Assembly: GCA_900167215.1 (NCBI GenBank)
Contig: FUZS01000014.1
Coordinates: 31,643-95,642, forward strand
DNA: 64,000 nt
DNA from: [Eubacterium] yurii
Lineage (GTDB): Bacteria; Bacillota; Clostridia; Peptostreptococcales; Filifactoraceae
Reading direction: 5' to 3'
How positions within the stretch are numbered: position 1 is the first letter of the stretch; each line of letters starts with the position of its first letter. The position numbers and the translations under genes were made by a program. A model generated the notes under the pieces. The model ran no database searches and was not told the origin of the DNA. It saw nothing but the letters and a program-made list of their open reading frames with translations. Shown one piece after another: positions 7,413-16,629 of this stretch.

Positions 7413-9701
7413 CTAATGTCTAAATCCCCCCACTCCTCCGGGACCTCCGCCTTGTCCGTATATAATATCTGTCATCTCTACCTTTTGGCTGAAATTTCCT
7501 GCTGTTATAGTATAAGTTTCGCCTTTTTTAATTTCAGCTGTACTTACTATTATGCTGCTGTATGCTTTTTTAGGAGTGTAGCTTGCTATTACCTTACCTG
7601 CAGAGTTTTTTACCTCTATCTTTGTTCCTGCACTTTGTTGTGATGACAGATTTAATAATATACTTCCCTGAGTAGAGTCAGATCCGAAGTTTTGTGACAT
7701 TCCTGCAGAACTTGCAGTAATTATTGTTCCACCTGTAATTGTTGCCGTTCCGTTATAATCCAATGCTCCGTTTCCGGCATTTGAAGGCCCTGATATATAT
7801 GTCGTTCCACCTGTTACATATAGTGAACCGTTTGAGTCTATAGCATCTCCTTCAGCATTGATATTTACTGTACCTCCTGATATTTTTATATAGGTGTTTT
7901 GTTGATTTTCAAAGCTTCCTCCGCCTTGACCACCATTTCCATCAGGTCCTCCAAATTCATCTTGTCCTCCTGGACCTCCATGTCTACTGAATCCGCCTTG
8001 TCCTCCAGTTCCTCCGAATTCACCATCCGGTGGATTTCCTTCAGGTCTTTGTGACATATCTTCATTTGCATTAGGTGGTGGCATATGACCTCTTCTTCTC
8101 ATATTTGAATTATTCCCGCTATTTTCTCCATTTTGCGGTGGAGCCATATCACCCATATCTCCATGAGGTAGTGGAGGTGGCATTTCATTGCCATTGCTAT
8201 TTTCATTTTGTGAATAAGATTTTCTCTTCATCTTTTGATTATTTATTGATGAAGTATTATCTGTTCCATTACTTGTTGAACTTGAAGTATTGGAATTTTT
8301 ATTTTTTCTAAACTTTTTTACTGTTGAATTACTTGTATTGTTTGAATTTGTAGTTGAAGCATTATTTGTTTCGCCATTGTTTGATGTCGATGATGAATTT
8401 TCGGCATTATTAGCCTTTCTCGACTTTTTTACTGTTGAATTTCCTGTATTATTTGACTCTTTTGTTGAATTACCTGTTGTAGACTTTTTTGTAGCCGAAT
8501 TGTCTGTAGTCTTTGTTGATGAATTACTTGAAGATTTGGTAGTTTTCTTACTTGATTTTGTAGCAGTAGTATTAGTATCTGTAGCTGATGTTGAACTTGA
8601 TGACTTGGTACTTTTACTTGCAGTCTTATCTGATGAAGTAGTGCTGTTTGTTGTTGTAGTCGTAGTTTTTTCAGTAGCATTTATACCGTCATCACTTGAT
8701 ACTATATTTACAACTCCATCTTTGATATCTACCTGCTTGCCTTCTATTCCTTCAACACTCTTTAATATATCAACTTTTCCGCCTTTTACTATCAATTTAT
8801 CGTCAGAGTGCATTCCGTCATCACCGGATGAAATTGTTATATTACCTCCATCTACCTGTAACAAGCTCATGGCATCCATTGCGTCACTTTCTGATTCAAG
8901 ATTTATATTTCCTCCTGAAACGTAGATATATCCCTTTGAAGTATCATCGTTATTTTCAGCGTGTATAGCATCTTTTCCGGCTTTTACTTTAATAGTTCCT
9001 CCGCCTATCTTAACAGCGTCCTTTCCTCTTAAGCCATGGTTTTTTGCAGTTATATTATAGCTACCGCTACTTATTACCAAGTCATCCTTAGATACTATAC
9101 CGTTGCCGTATACTGCATTAATATTAAGTGTACCTTCACCGTTTAAAGATATATCATCCTTAGAATATATCACCGCATCTATTTCTTCACCGGCTTTATT
9201 TACGAATTCACTCTTATTTGACAAAGTATTTACACTTCCCTTTGCAGTGGTGATGAAGACCTTATCAGCCTGTTTTACATAGATTGCAGCTGAAGTGTCG
9301 TTATTTATAGTCACTCCGTTTAACACTATCTTTATCTTAGAAGTATTAGTAGCATCAACTACAACCTGCCCGTTTGAGATTGTACCTGATAATATATATG
9401 TTCCTTCTTTATTTATTGTAATAGATTCGTTGTTTAATTTTATCACCTTGCTGTTGCTCTCATCGTAGGAAGTATCCTTGTCTGCGTCCGTGAAAACATT
9501 GCTTGCTTTTAACTCTGAAGCTGTAGATGTTGCTGTATTTGTCGATGTACTTTCTGTACTTTCTGTAGTTTTACTGCTTATAGATGCCTTAGTTGAATTT
9601 GTTACATCTTTTCCTGTAGTTGTACTTGCAGACGAGCCGCAGCCCACTGCCGTCAGTAACAATGTCCCCGCTAATAATACACTTGCCATTTTTCTCTTCA
9701 T
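7413..9701 (-). CDS. Cthe_2159-type carbohydrate-binding beta-helix lipoprotein
   Basis: A 762-residue exported lipoprotein. The signal peptide ends in a lipobox (LLTAVGC, Cys about residue 21), followed by a Ser/Thr-rich spacer. Residues about 65-340 hold repeated short strands typical of the Cthe_2159 (carbohydrate-binding domain-containing) right-handed beta-helix family, for example the SGDDGMHSDDKL and EGDAIDSNGSLYVTGG segments. The middle, about 345-600, is low-complexity: Ser/Thr/Asn/Lys-rich, then Gly/Pro/Met-rich. The helix resumes at about 610-700. Founding members bind acidic polysaccharide such as pectin. An AAGGAG site precedes the ATG. DUF4956 and VTC genes lie upstream on the same strand, the usual company of this family. 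The ligand here is unknown. Confidence 0.85.
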   Translation of the reverse strand: MKRKMASVLLAGTLLLTAVGCGSSASTTTGKDVTNSTKASISSKTTESTESTSTNTATSTASELKASNVFTDADKDTSYDESNSKVIKLNNESITINKEGTYILSGTISNGQVVVDATNTSKIKIVLNGVTINNDTSAAIYVKQADKVFITTAKGSVNTLSNKSEFVNKAGEEIDAVIYSKDDISLNGEGTLNINAVYGNGIVSKDDLVISSGSYNITAKNHGLRGKDAVKIGGGTIKVKAGKDAIHAENNDDTSKGYIYVSGGNINLESESDAMDAMSLLQVDGGNITISSGDDGMHSDDKLIVKGGKVDILKSVEGIEGKQVDIKDGVVNIVSSDDGINATEKTTTTTTNSTTSSDKTASKSTKSSSSTSATDTNTTATKSSKKTTKSSSNSSTKTTDNSATKKSTTGNSTKESNNTGNSTVKKSRKANNAENSSSTSNNGETNNASTTNSNNTSNSTVKKFRKNKNSNTSSSTSNGTDNTSSINNQKMKRKSYSQNENSNGNEMPPPLPHGDMGDMAPPQNGENSGNNSNMRRRGHMPPPNANEDMSQRPEGNPPDGEFGGTGGQGGFSRHGGPGGQDEFGGPDGNGGQGGGSFENQQNTYIKISGGTVNINAEGDAIDSNGSLYVTGGTTYISGPSNAGNGALDYNGTATITGGTIITASSAGMSQNFGSDSTQGSILLNLSSQQSAGTKIEVKNSAGKVIASYTPKKAYSSIIVSTAEIKKGETYTITAGNFSQKVEMTDIIYGQGGGPGGVGGFRH

Positions 9702-9864
9702 TTTTATTCTCCTTTATTTAACTTCAAATTTAATATTTTTTTACTTAGTTTTCTTACTGCTTTAAATAATAAAGCTTAAATGTTTTTTCAAATCTTTCTT
9801 ATAATTCACTGCTCATTTCCTGTATTGATAGAAATATCTCCATATTTCCGTTTCTACATCTGAG

Positions 9865-10485
9865 CTAGTCCACAAATTCTTTTTCTTTTTTGATGTCTTT
9901 TAATTTCAGATTATAAGTCATTCTGAACATACTTCCCATATCTGTAGTCTTTACATTCAAAAGTTGTACACCCTTGGCATATTTTTCAAATATATCATCA
10001 AAAACACCTGTATAGTCCAAATCTTCAGGTATAGTAATTCTAAGCGTCTTTTCCGCTACGCTTGTATTTCCTACACCAAGTTGCAGATATAAGAGCTGAG
10101 CTGCACATATTATTACAACAAATAAAAGCGCAAAGCCTATATATCCCATTCCAAGCAACAAACCTGAGCCCATTGCCAAGAATATGGAGCCTATCTCTGC
10201 GGCACTCCCTGCCATACTTCTAAATCTTACCAGCGAAAATGCCCCTGCTACTGCAACTCCGGTACCCACATTGCCATTTACCATCATTATAATCACACAT
10301 ACCATAGCAGGTATAAGTGCAAGAGTGGTGATAAAGTTTTTAGTAGATTTGTTTTTTATCTTATAAGAAAAGGCTATTATCAAGCCTATTGCCAATGATG
10401 CCAAAATACATATTACAAACTTGTCAACTGCTACTACTGTCGTGGTGCTTGTATCAAAAACCCCTCCAAAAATCGCCGCATTCAT
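9865..10485 (-). CDS. DUF4956 membrane protein
   Basis: A 206-residue integral membrane protein. About four hydrophobic helices lie between residues 20 and 135, including a conserved GNVGTGVAVAGAFSLVRFRS segment, followed by a soluble C-terminal domain of about 70 residues. This pattern matches the DUF4956 family. Members are commonly encoded next to VTC-domain and CotH or Cthe_2159 proteins, as here, which suggests a membrane complex acting on an envelope polymer. The biochemical activity is not known to me. It lies 163 nt upstream of the beta-helix lipoprotein gene and 227 nt downstream of the VTC gene, and may be cotranscribed with both. Confidence 0.85.
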   Translation of the reverse strand: MNAAIFGGVFDTSTTTVVAVDKFVICILASLAIGLIIAFSYKIKNKSTKNFITTLALIPAMVCVIIMMVNGNVGTGVAVAGAFSLVRFRSMAGSAAEIGSIFLAMGSGLLLGMGYIGFALLFVVIICAAQLLYLQLGVGNTSVAEKTLRITIPEDLDYTGVFDDIFEKYAKGVQLLNVKTTDMGSMFRMTYNLKLKDIKKEKEFVD

Positions 10486-10712
10486 TTTTAAAACCCACTT
10501 TCCTTATTTTTTCAATCATTTTAATACCTATATTTTAGTATTAGACTTATCTGATAAAGCTATATTTAAACTGCTATAAGCTTTAATTCTATAAGACTTA
10601 TCAAAGCTAAATTTTGATATATTATATATAGTTATCAAATAAGTCTATTTCTTTTATTTTAAGCTAATTTTTCATTAGATATTTCTATTAATAATATTGA
10701 GTAAATTTATGA

Positions 10713-11459
10713 TTATATTGCTATTTTTAAATACTCTTCCTGATTATAGATGTCACCTTTTTCTAATTTTTTTAATTTTGACATCTTATATGCCTTACCG
10801 TATTTTGAAAAAGATGTCTTAAATATTCTCTTTTCCGATAGTAACTTAGTCATCCAAAGAGGCATACCCCCGACCACCTTTATCTCCATAAGTGTCTCAT
10901 CATCTTTTATAATTGCTTTTCCAAAAACTTTGTTGCAAAGTGATAAATTATCTTGACTATAGATGATATTTTTATCAAAAGTTATCCTAAATTCCGAATC
11001 ATCCTTAGCAAAAAATGCTTCTCTATTGCAAGATATTAACATCTTTGGAGAAAGATTTGCATGTAGCTTCTTAAAATAGTCAATTTCTTTTAGGATTTGG
11101 CTTTGCTCCTTAGGATAGATGTCTCTTTCCATATAGTCCATAGCCTCGCCTTCTCTTAGCTTAAGCCTCCTTTTATAAACTACTGACTTGTATTTTTTCT
11201 TCAGCTCTATAAACACCTTTGTTTCATGATTTGCTCTCCCATATGAGCGGATACGTATCTTTTCCTTATATGCAGGCTTTTGCAAAGAATTTCTTATCAG
11301 ATAAAAGTCAGGTGTATCAAAGTAAAGACTGTTTACTACACTTTTTCCGAATTCATCCTCTTTCATATATCTTTTCATCTCATCAAGCAAGTATTTTTGT
11401 TGACTTGAGTTGATAAGATATTTCAGTTCTATTCTTTTAAAATATTTTTCGCCCTTCAT
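10713..11459 (-). CDS. VTC-domain (polyphosphate polymerase-like) protein
   Basis: A 248-residue protein of the VTC family, which has a triphosphate-tunnel (CYTH-like) fold. Charged strand motifs expected of the tunnel are visible: KRIELKYLI near the N-terminus, KIRIRSYG (about residue 66), VFIELKKKYK (about 81) and YKRRLKL. The C-terminal SFSKYGKAYKMS segment is also typical. In yeast the VTC4 tunnel makes polyphosphate from ATP. Bacterial stand-alone members are annotated as polyphosphate polymerase-domain proteins, but their product is mostly untested. It is the first gene of the VTC-DUF4956-Cthe_2159 set and has a CACTTCC-complement Shine-Dalgarno (GGAAG) before the ATG. Confidence 0.87.
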   Translation of the reverse strand: MKGEKYFKRIELKYLINSSQQKYLLDEMKRYMKEDEFGKSVVNSLYFDTPDFYLIRNSLQKPAYKEKIRIRSYGRANHETKVFIELKKKYKSVVYKRRLKLREGEAMDYMERDIYPKEQSQILKEIDYFKKLHANLSPKMLISCNREAFFAKDDSEFRITFDKNIIYSQDNLSLCNKVFGKAIIKDDETLMEIKVVGGMPLWMTKLLSEKRIFKTSFSKYGKAYKMSKLKKLEKGDIYNQEEYLKIAI

Positions 11460-11843
11460 CTTCTCACTTCCTTAACTTAGCTATAATTTAATTTCAAAAA
11501 TATTCAACTTTACTTAGATATATACGATATAGTATATGACTTTTACTTTTTTAGTTTTAATTGTTCAAACTTTAATATAATATAGCTCTTTCCTATGGCT
11601 TTAACTATATTATGCAAGAATTATAAATTTCAGAGTTAAAATCAAATTAAATTTATAGATTAACTTAACTTAAAATTTATATTTAAAATAATCACAAATA
11701 AAATTAATACTTTTTTAGTAAATTTTTTAAAAATGTGATTTTAGTTACGGAATAAGTCATCATTTTTGTTGTATAATCTTATCATCAAAACAAAGTTATT
11801 AAGTATTAAATATAAATAAATAATATTTTTAGGAGGAATTAAG
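11460..11843. other. Divergent intergenic region
   Basis: This region separates the VTC gene (minus) from the DUF1858 gene (plus). A -10-like TATAAT lies at 11772-11777 and AGGAGG at 11832-11836 serves the DUF1858 start. No good -35 box is visible for the plus promoter, which may indicate an activator. Otherwise AT-rich without coding potential. Confidence 0.45.
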
Positions 11844-12029
11844 ATGACAGTTAAAAAGACAGATACTATAGGTGAAGTATTGAGAATGAAGGAAAATGCG
11901 GTAGAAATATTGATAGGTTTTGGAATGGGATGTATAGGTTGCCCGTCTTCTCAAGCAGAAACAATAGAAGAAGCAGCAATGATACATGGACTTAATGCAG
12001 ACGAAATTGTAGAACAATTGAATAAATAG
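11844..12029 (+). CDS. DUF1858 (hybrid-cluster-associated disulfide) domain protein
   Basis: A 61-residue protein that consists only of the DUF1858 domain: DTIGEVLRMKENAVEILIGF followed by GMGCIGCPSSQAETIEEAAM. The CxxC pair (CIGC) is the expected redox or metal site. Such proteins are found with hemerythrin-like and hybrid-cluster proteins and are linked to iron-sulfur or nitric-oxide stress handling. AGGAGG lies 8 nt before the ATG. It is the first gene of a three-gene plus-strand operon; the next gene starts 8 nt after its stop. Confidence 0.9.
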   Translation: MTVKKTDTIGEVLRMKENAVEILIGFGMGCIGCPSSQAETIEEAAMIHGLNADEIVEQLNK

Positions 12030-12037
12030 GAGGGGTC

Positions 12038-12694
12038 ATGAGTTTATTTCTTGGAAAAATACATTTTTGGCTTTTTGACAAAATTAGATGTTTTGAAGAT
12101 TTGGAAAATGAAATAATAAATTTTGCTCAGGAAAAAGGCGTAAAAAATGATTTACACATAAATGAGATGTACGAATTCATAGGCTATCCTACTGAAGATA
12201 AGCCTTTGGATGAGCTGATAGATACGTCAAATATACACGGATGGCTTCAGTTACAAATACAAAAGGCTGAAAAAAGACAGGCCTATCTTATAAAAAATCT
12301 TAAAGACATAAATAAAAACTATATCGAAGAACTCAAAACAGTATTTGAAAATCATGGCAGAAAAATGGCTAAGTTAGTGGAAACTTCTCCTCAAAGCCCT
12401 GAAGATGCCTACACTATACTCAATAATTTTCTACTTGAAGGTATGCCTTGCGATAAGACTGTAGATTTTTTTAACAACGATGAGGAAAGAATCAGTTTTT
12501 CATTTATACGTTGCCTGCACAAAAAATACTGGGACGAGTTTGACGCTGATATAAGTGATTATTACAATTTGAGAAACTGTTGGATTTCAGGCTTTATTAA
12601 CTCACTTGATGAAAACTACGAATTTGAAGTGGAAGTAAAGGATCCGACTTATGTAAATATACTTCACAATATTTTTCATATAGTAAAAAAATAA
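12038..12694 (+). CDS. Hypothetical protein in DUF1858-hemerythrin operon
   Basis: A 218-residue soluble, mostly helical and acidic protein that I do not recognise. There is no signal peptide or membrane helix. It has five Cys and several His, including GMPCDK, RCLHKKYWDEF and RNCWISGF in the C-terminal half, so metal or redox function is possible. GGAGGGG lies 3-4 nt before the ATG. It is placed between the DUF1858 and hemerythrin genes, 8 nt after the first and 30 nt before the second, so it probably acts in the same oxygen or nitrosative-stress response. Function is not established. Confidence 0.7.
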   Translation: MSLFLGKIHFWLFDKIRCFEDLENEIINFAQEKGVKNDLHINEMYEFIGYPTEDKPLDELIDTSNIHGWLQLQIQKAEKRQAYLIKNLKDINKNYIEELKTVFENHGRKMAKLVETSPQSPEDAYTILNNFLLEGMPCDKTVDFFNNDEERISFSFIRCLHKKYWDEFDADISDYYNLRNCWISGFINSLDENYEFEVEVKDPTYVNILHNIFHIVKK

Positions 12695-12724
12695 AAACGA
12701 TATAAGCTGACAAAGAGGAGTAAT

Positions 12725-13306
12725 ATGAATTATATAGATACTATGGTGTTTGAACACGCTAATATTAGAAGAATGTTAAAGGTAGTAAGGGAATTTTGCT
12801 ATAGATTATACAATAGAGAAGATGTTGATTTTAGCGACCTTGAACAGATGATTGACTTTATCAGAAACTACGCTGATAAGCACCATCACGGCAAGGAAGA
12901 ACTGAAACTCTTCAACAAGATGGTAGAACATCTCGGACCTGCTGCACAAAAGCTGGTAACAAATGGAATGCTTGTAGAGCACGATATGGGAAGATTTTAT
13001 ATGCAACAACTCCAAGAAGCTGTAAAGGACTATCAAGGCGGAAATAATGAGGCTGTTCTTGACATAATAGCTCATGCCATATCATATACTCATCTATTGG
13101 AAAGACATATACAAAAGGAAAATGACATTGTCTATCCTTTTGCAGAGAAAAATTTCAAAAAAGAGATATCTGATGAGATACAAAAAGAATGTGATGAGTT
13201 TGAAGTCAAAGCACAAGAGCAGGGCTTTCAAGATAAATATCTATCAATGCTCGAAAATTTGGAAAATAAATATCAAGGTGGCAATCCACTGCTTGATTTA
13301 CTATAA
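12725..13306 (+). CDS. Hemerythrin HHE domain protein
   Basis: A 193-residue four-helix protein with a di-iron hemerythrin-type site. Candidate ligands are His in VFEHANIRR (about residue 11), HHHGKEE (about 57-64, HxxxE), VEHDM (about 85-87) and THLLERHIQKEN (about 121-130). It resembles bacterial hemerythrin/YtfE-like proteins that bind oxygen or nitric oxide or help repair Fe-S clusters. AAGAGGAG precedes the ATG. It is the last gene of the DUF1858-unknown-hemerythrin operon and is followed by a strong terminator. Oxygen or NO sensing or scavenging is a family-based inference. Confidence 0.9.
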   Translation: MNYIDTMVFEHANIRRMLKVVREFCYRLYNREDVDFSDLEQMIDFIRNYADKHHHGKEELKLFNKMVEHLGPAAQKLVTNGMLVEHDMGRFYMQQLQEAVKDYQGGNNEAVLDIIAHAISYTHLLERHIQKENDIVYPFAEKNFKKEISDEIQKECDEFEVKAQEQGFQDKYLSMLENLENKYQGGNPLLDLL

Positions 13307-13313
13307 ATCTTAT

Positions 13314-13355
13314 AAAAAAGTATTATGTATGTTATCATATGTAATACTTTTTTTA
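13314..13355 (+). terminator. Terminator of hemerythrin operon
   Basis: AAAAAGTATTATGTATG and CATATGTAATACTTTTT form a long stem around a TTAT loop, with a T run at the end. The symmetric A and T runs could let it work on both strands. Confidence 0.85.
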
Positions 13356-13634
13356 TATCAGAAAATAAGCTTATACCAATCACCATTTATAAAGCCAAGA
13401 ATGCTATTTTACTAAATTATATGTTGTTCAGATTGTCAATAACTTTAGTGAAATGCAATCACATGCTTTTTTGATAGCTTTTTAGAATTAGCTGAAATTT
13501 TATGATATAATATAGGGAAAATTTTATAGAACTAAAGTTTTACATTGTTATATTAACTTTTATTATAAGTCTGAAATATACAAAAATGAAATTTTTCATT
13601 ATTTTATTTACTATTACGATATAAAAAAAGTAGA
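13356..13634. other. Intergenic region upstream of cbiT
   Basis: AT-rich, no reading frame. A TATAAT box near 13505-13510 could be the cbiT -10 element. I did not find a cobalamin riboswitch box here. Confidence 0.4.
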
Positions 13635-13646
13635 TTGGAGATTATT

Positions 13647-14222
13647 ATGAAAGATAGCGAATTTATCAGAGATAACAAGGTTCCCATGACTAAGGAGGAA
13701 GTAAGAGCTGTTTCACTTTCTTATCTGGACATACACAATAGGAAAAATTTCTTGGACATAGGCGCAGGTAGCGGTTCATGTTTTTTGGAAGCCTTGGTAA
13801 GCAACAAAAATCTGACAGCTACTGCAATAGAATCAAATGATGATGCGGTAAATCTCATAGAGCAAAATATTGAAAAGTTTGAAAATATCTATGGGAATAT
13901 AAAAAGCAGAACTACATTGATACATGCTATGTCCCCAATAGAACTTGATGAAAAATTTGATGCTATATTTGTAGGCGGTACAAGGGGAAACATGGATGAT
14001 ATAATCAAGCACTGCCTATCTATTTGCGAAGAGAATGCTGTAATTGTAATTAATCTCATAACAGTTGAAAACTTTTCACATCTTATGCAGATATTAGCTG
14101 AAAACAAGGATATAAAAGCTTATAGTGTATCTCAGTTATCTGTAAATAAAATGGATACTCTTGGAAGATACAGCTATTTGAAACCGCTAAATCCTATTTT
14201 CATTATAAAAATTGAAGTTTAA
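13647..14222 (+). CDS. cbiT: Cobalt-precorrin-6B C15-methyltransferase/decarboxylase (CbiT)
   Basis: A 191-residue SAM-dependent methyltransferase of anaerobic cobalamin synthesis. It methylates C15 and decarboxylates the C12 acetate chain of cobalt-precorrin. The N-terminus MKDSEFIRDNKVPMTKEEVR is the CbiT signature, and the SAM loop is FLDIGAGSG (about residues 34-42). The ATG at 13647 is preferred: GGAG lies 6 nt before it, while an in-frame TTG at 13635 would put the ribosome site inside the gene. It stands alone here; cbiL, cbiF and cbiG are 20 kb away on the other strand, so the pathway genes are dispersed. Confidence 0.92.
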   Translation: MKDSEFIRDNKVPMTKEEVRAVSLSYLDIHNRKNFLDIGAGSGSCFLEALVSNKNLTATAIESNDDAVNLIEQNIEKFENIYGNIKSRTTLIHAMSPIELDEKFDAIFVGGTRGNMDDIIKHCLSICEENAVIVINLITVENFSHLMQILAENKDIKAYSVSQLSVNKMDTLGRYSYLKPLNPIFIIKIEV

Positions 14223-14279
14223 ATTTAAGATAGTTTATATATAACAAGTTTACAATATTATTAAAGAAGATTAATTTGA

Positions 14280-14308
14280 TTGACAAAAATTATCTTTTTT
14301 TATACAAT
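14280..14308 (+). promoter_or_regulatory. Promoter of lipoprotein gene
   Basis: TTGACA (14280-14285), 17-bp spacer, TACAAT (14303-14308). The lipoprotein ATG is about 58 nt downstream. Confidence 0.78.
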
Positions 14309-14366
14309 CGAAACATGGTAATCATTTTATTTTTATAAAGCAATTTTGTAAAGGTAGGAGATAGTT

Positions 14367-14972
14367 ATGAAAAAAATAATTCTTTCATTTATCATACTGT
14401 CGTTAATCTTAACAGGATGTCAGGATAAACAGACTGAGAATAACACGCCAACAGAAGATAATAAACCAAAGACAGAAACTTCTGATAATAAAAATCAAAC
14501 AGAAGAGGGCAAAAAGGATGACGACAAAAAAAACGAAAGTGGAGTAAAAGATAATAAACCTAAAGAAGATGAAAAAAAGGATAAAAATCCTCAAAAGGCT
14601 GTAATACCGTCAATTTATATGAAGGGTGCAAGTATAATATTTGGCGACGTTAAAAGCGAGTCGTTGGAAGAATATCTTAAAAACGCAAATATCACTCTAA
14701 AGGATAAGGCTATAATCGAAATAACTGTAGAAGGTGATAAGATAAAAGATGTCAAGACTGTTGAAAGTATATCAGCTAATGCTGTGTATGTAGGTCTTGT
14801 AGACTCCAATACAGCTGAGTTTTCACACAACTCCAAATCATTTGTAGTAAAAATCTCTCCTGATGAGATGGAAAGTCTTGATGGAACTGATTCCAACTCA
14901 CTTATCCGTGTAACCTTGAAACCTTTGGAAGATGGAAATTTGATATTGAGCTCTTTTTCATTTAACGTATAG
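14367..14972 (+). CDS. Hypothetical lipoprotein with Lys/Glu-rich linker
   Basis: A 201-residue exported lipoprotein. The signal peptide ends in LILTGC (Cys about residue 18). Residues about 20-75 form a disordered linker of Lys, Asp, Glu, Asn and Thr. Residues about 80-201 form a small folded domain rich in beta strands (SIYMKGASIIFGDVKSESLE onward). There is no recognised catalytic motif. GTAGGAG lies upstream of the ATG and a clear promoter lies further up. It is likely an envelope surface protein of unknown role. Position before nfeD-floA may be coincidental, since it has its own promoter. Confidence 0.75.
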   Translation: MKKIILSFIILSLILTGCQDKQTENNTPTEDNKPKTETSDNKNQTEEGKKDDDKKNESGVKDNKPKEDEKKDKNPQKAVIPSIYMKGASIIFGDVKSESLEEYLKNANITLKDKAIIEITVEGDKIKDVKTVESISANAVYVGLVDSNTAEFSHNSKSFVVKISPDEMESLDGTDSNSLIRVTLKPLEDGNLILSSFSFNV

Positions 14973-15069
14973 AATATAAATTTCTTATAAGATTTAGGAT
15001 ATTGATAAAATATATTCAACATTAGCTTTTTGCTTAAATAATATTAAGTATATTGACAGGAGGTGTGAT

Positions 15070-15540
15070 ATGGGCCATATTTTCTTGCTTATCGGTGTAG
15101 CATTTTTGGTCGCTGAGATATTTTTACCAAGCGGAGCCTTCGGTGTCATCGGCTTTTGTTTGTTTGTAGCAGGAGTCTATATGATGACAGGCAGTGTATA
15201 CTTTACAATATTAGCTGTAATTCTTGCTGTAGCAGTATTATTTATCATCCTGCTATTAATAGCCGGTGCATTGCCTAAGAGCAATCTATACAAGACTTTG
15301 CTCCTAAACACGAAACTTGGAAATAGCGAAGGTGTGCTAGCCTCAAAAGAAAACGACACACATATCGGTGAAATTATGCAGGTGGACACTTTTTTAAGAC
15401 CGTCAGGCAGAGTTAAAAAAGATGGTAAGGTCTACGATGCTATGAGTGACAGCGAATTTATCGAAAAAGGTGAATTTGTTGAAGTTGTAGGCAACAGAGG
15501 TTACATTCTGCTTGTAAAAAGAGTTGAGAAACAAGCTTAG
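15070..15540 (+). CDS. NfeD-family membrane protein
   Basis: A 156-residue protein of the short NfeD1b type, with no serine protease domain. Three hydrophobic segments fill residues 1-75, and a C-terminal OB-fold of about 60 residues follows, with the characteristic LRPSGRVKKDGKVYDAMSD segment. NfeD proteins are partners of flotillin-like proteins in functional membrane microdomains. The flotillin gene floA lies 113 nt downstream on the same strand, which supports this. AGGAGGTG precedes the ATG. Confidence 0.9.
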   Translation: MGHIFLLIGVAFLVAEIFLPSGAFGVIGFCLFVAGVYMMTGSVYFTILAVILAVAVLFIILLLIAGALPKSNLYKTLLLNTKLGNSEGVLASKENDTHIGEIMQVDTFLRPSGRVKKDGKVYDAMSDSEFIEKGEFVEVVGNRGYILLVKRVEKQA

Positions 15541-15652
15541 AGTTGTCGTGGTTTAAATTGATACTGATATCTTTTTAAAAGACTTTAAAAAGATTTAAGT
15601 ATAGATTGTTTCAGTTTGGTATTTAATAATTTTTTAAGTCAAAGGAGGAGTT

Positions 15653-16627
15653 ATGCCTTTCCAAATTATTATAGGCGTTGTTATATTTATCGCCATAATC
15701 TTATTTTTAAATATGTTCCCTATCGGTCTTTGGATTACAGCCATGTTTTCAGGTGTAAAAGTCTCGATTATGACATTGATAGGAATGAGATTCAGAAGAG
15801 TTAGACCGTCAAGAATAGTAGATCCTATGATAAAGGCTACAAAGGCAGGTTTGTCACTTTCAATAGACAAGCTTGAAGCCCACTATCTTGCAGGTGGTAA
15901 TGTAAATACAGTAATAGATGCTCTAATCGCTGCACAAAGAGCCAATATCCACCTTGAGTTTGAACAAGCTGCTGCAATAGACCTTGCAGGTAGAGACGTG
16001 CTTGAGGCGGTACAGGTATCAGTAAACCCTAAGGTTATAGAAACTCCTATAATCTCGGCAGTGGCAAAAGACGGTATAGAAGTAAAGGTAAAAGCAAGAG
16101 TAACAGTAAGAGCCAATATAGAAAGACTTGTCGGTGGTGCCGGTGAAGAAACTATAATCGCCAGAGTCGGTGAAGGTGTAGTAACAACAGTTGGTAGCTC
16201 GGTAAGTCATAAAGAAGTGTTGGAAAATCCGGATAAAATTTCAAAGACAGTGCTTGAAAAAGGTCTTGACTCAGGAACAGCTTTTGAAATACTTTCAATA
16301 GATATTGCCGATGTCGATGTCGGAAGAAATATAGGCGCTCAACTTCAAACAGATCAAGCGGAAGCTGATAAGAAGATAGCCCAAGCCAAGGCTGAAGAAA
16401 GAAGGGCTATGGCTATAGCTCAAGAACAGGAGATGAAGGCAAGAGTCGTTGAGATGAAAGCCAAAGTTGTAGAATCAGAGTCAAAAGTACCTCTTGCTAT
16501 AGCAGATGCATTTGTAAACGGCAAACTTGGTGTTATGGATTACTATAATATGAAAAATATCATGGCGGATACTTCAATGCGAGAGTCAATATCTCAGTCA
16601 AATCCTACTAATAAGAAAGAAGAATAG
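15653..16627 (+). CDS. floA: Flotillin-like protein FloA
   Basis: A 324-residue membrane-microdomain scaffold. One N-terminal hydrophobic anchor (about residues 4-35) is followed by an SPFH domain ([20 protein letters not shown] onward) and a helical flotillin tail with Ala/Glu/Lys coiled-coil repeats ([20 protein letters not shown]). Length matches FloA of other Bacillota. AAAGGAGGAG precedes the ATG. It follows nfeD and is followed 2 nt after its stop by a small Lys/Asn-rich protein, so all three are probably one operon. Confidence 0.96.
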   Translation: MPFQIIIGVVIFIAIILFLNMFPIGLWITAMFSGVKVSIMTLIGMRFRRVRPSRIVDPMIKATKAGLSLSIDKLEAHYLAGGNVNTVIDALIAAQRANIHLEFEQAAAIDLAGRDVLEAVQVSVNPKVIETPIISAVAKDGIEVKVKARVTVRANIERLVGGAGEETIIARVGEGVVTTVGSSVSHKEVLENPDKISKTVLEKGLDSGTAFEILSIDIADVDVGRNIGAQLQTDQAEADKKIAQAKAEERRAMAIAQEQEMKARVVEMKAKVVESESKVPLAIADAFVNGKLGVMDYYNMKNIMADTSMRESISQSNPTNKKEE

Positions 16628-16629
16628 AC

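Noticed and set aside
8290..8925. A 211-codon frame on the plus strand
   Set aside because: It is antisense to the low-complexity Ser/Thr/Asn/Lys part of the beta-helix lipoprotein; the hydrophobic composition is an artefact of that repeat and no ribosome site is present.
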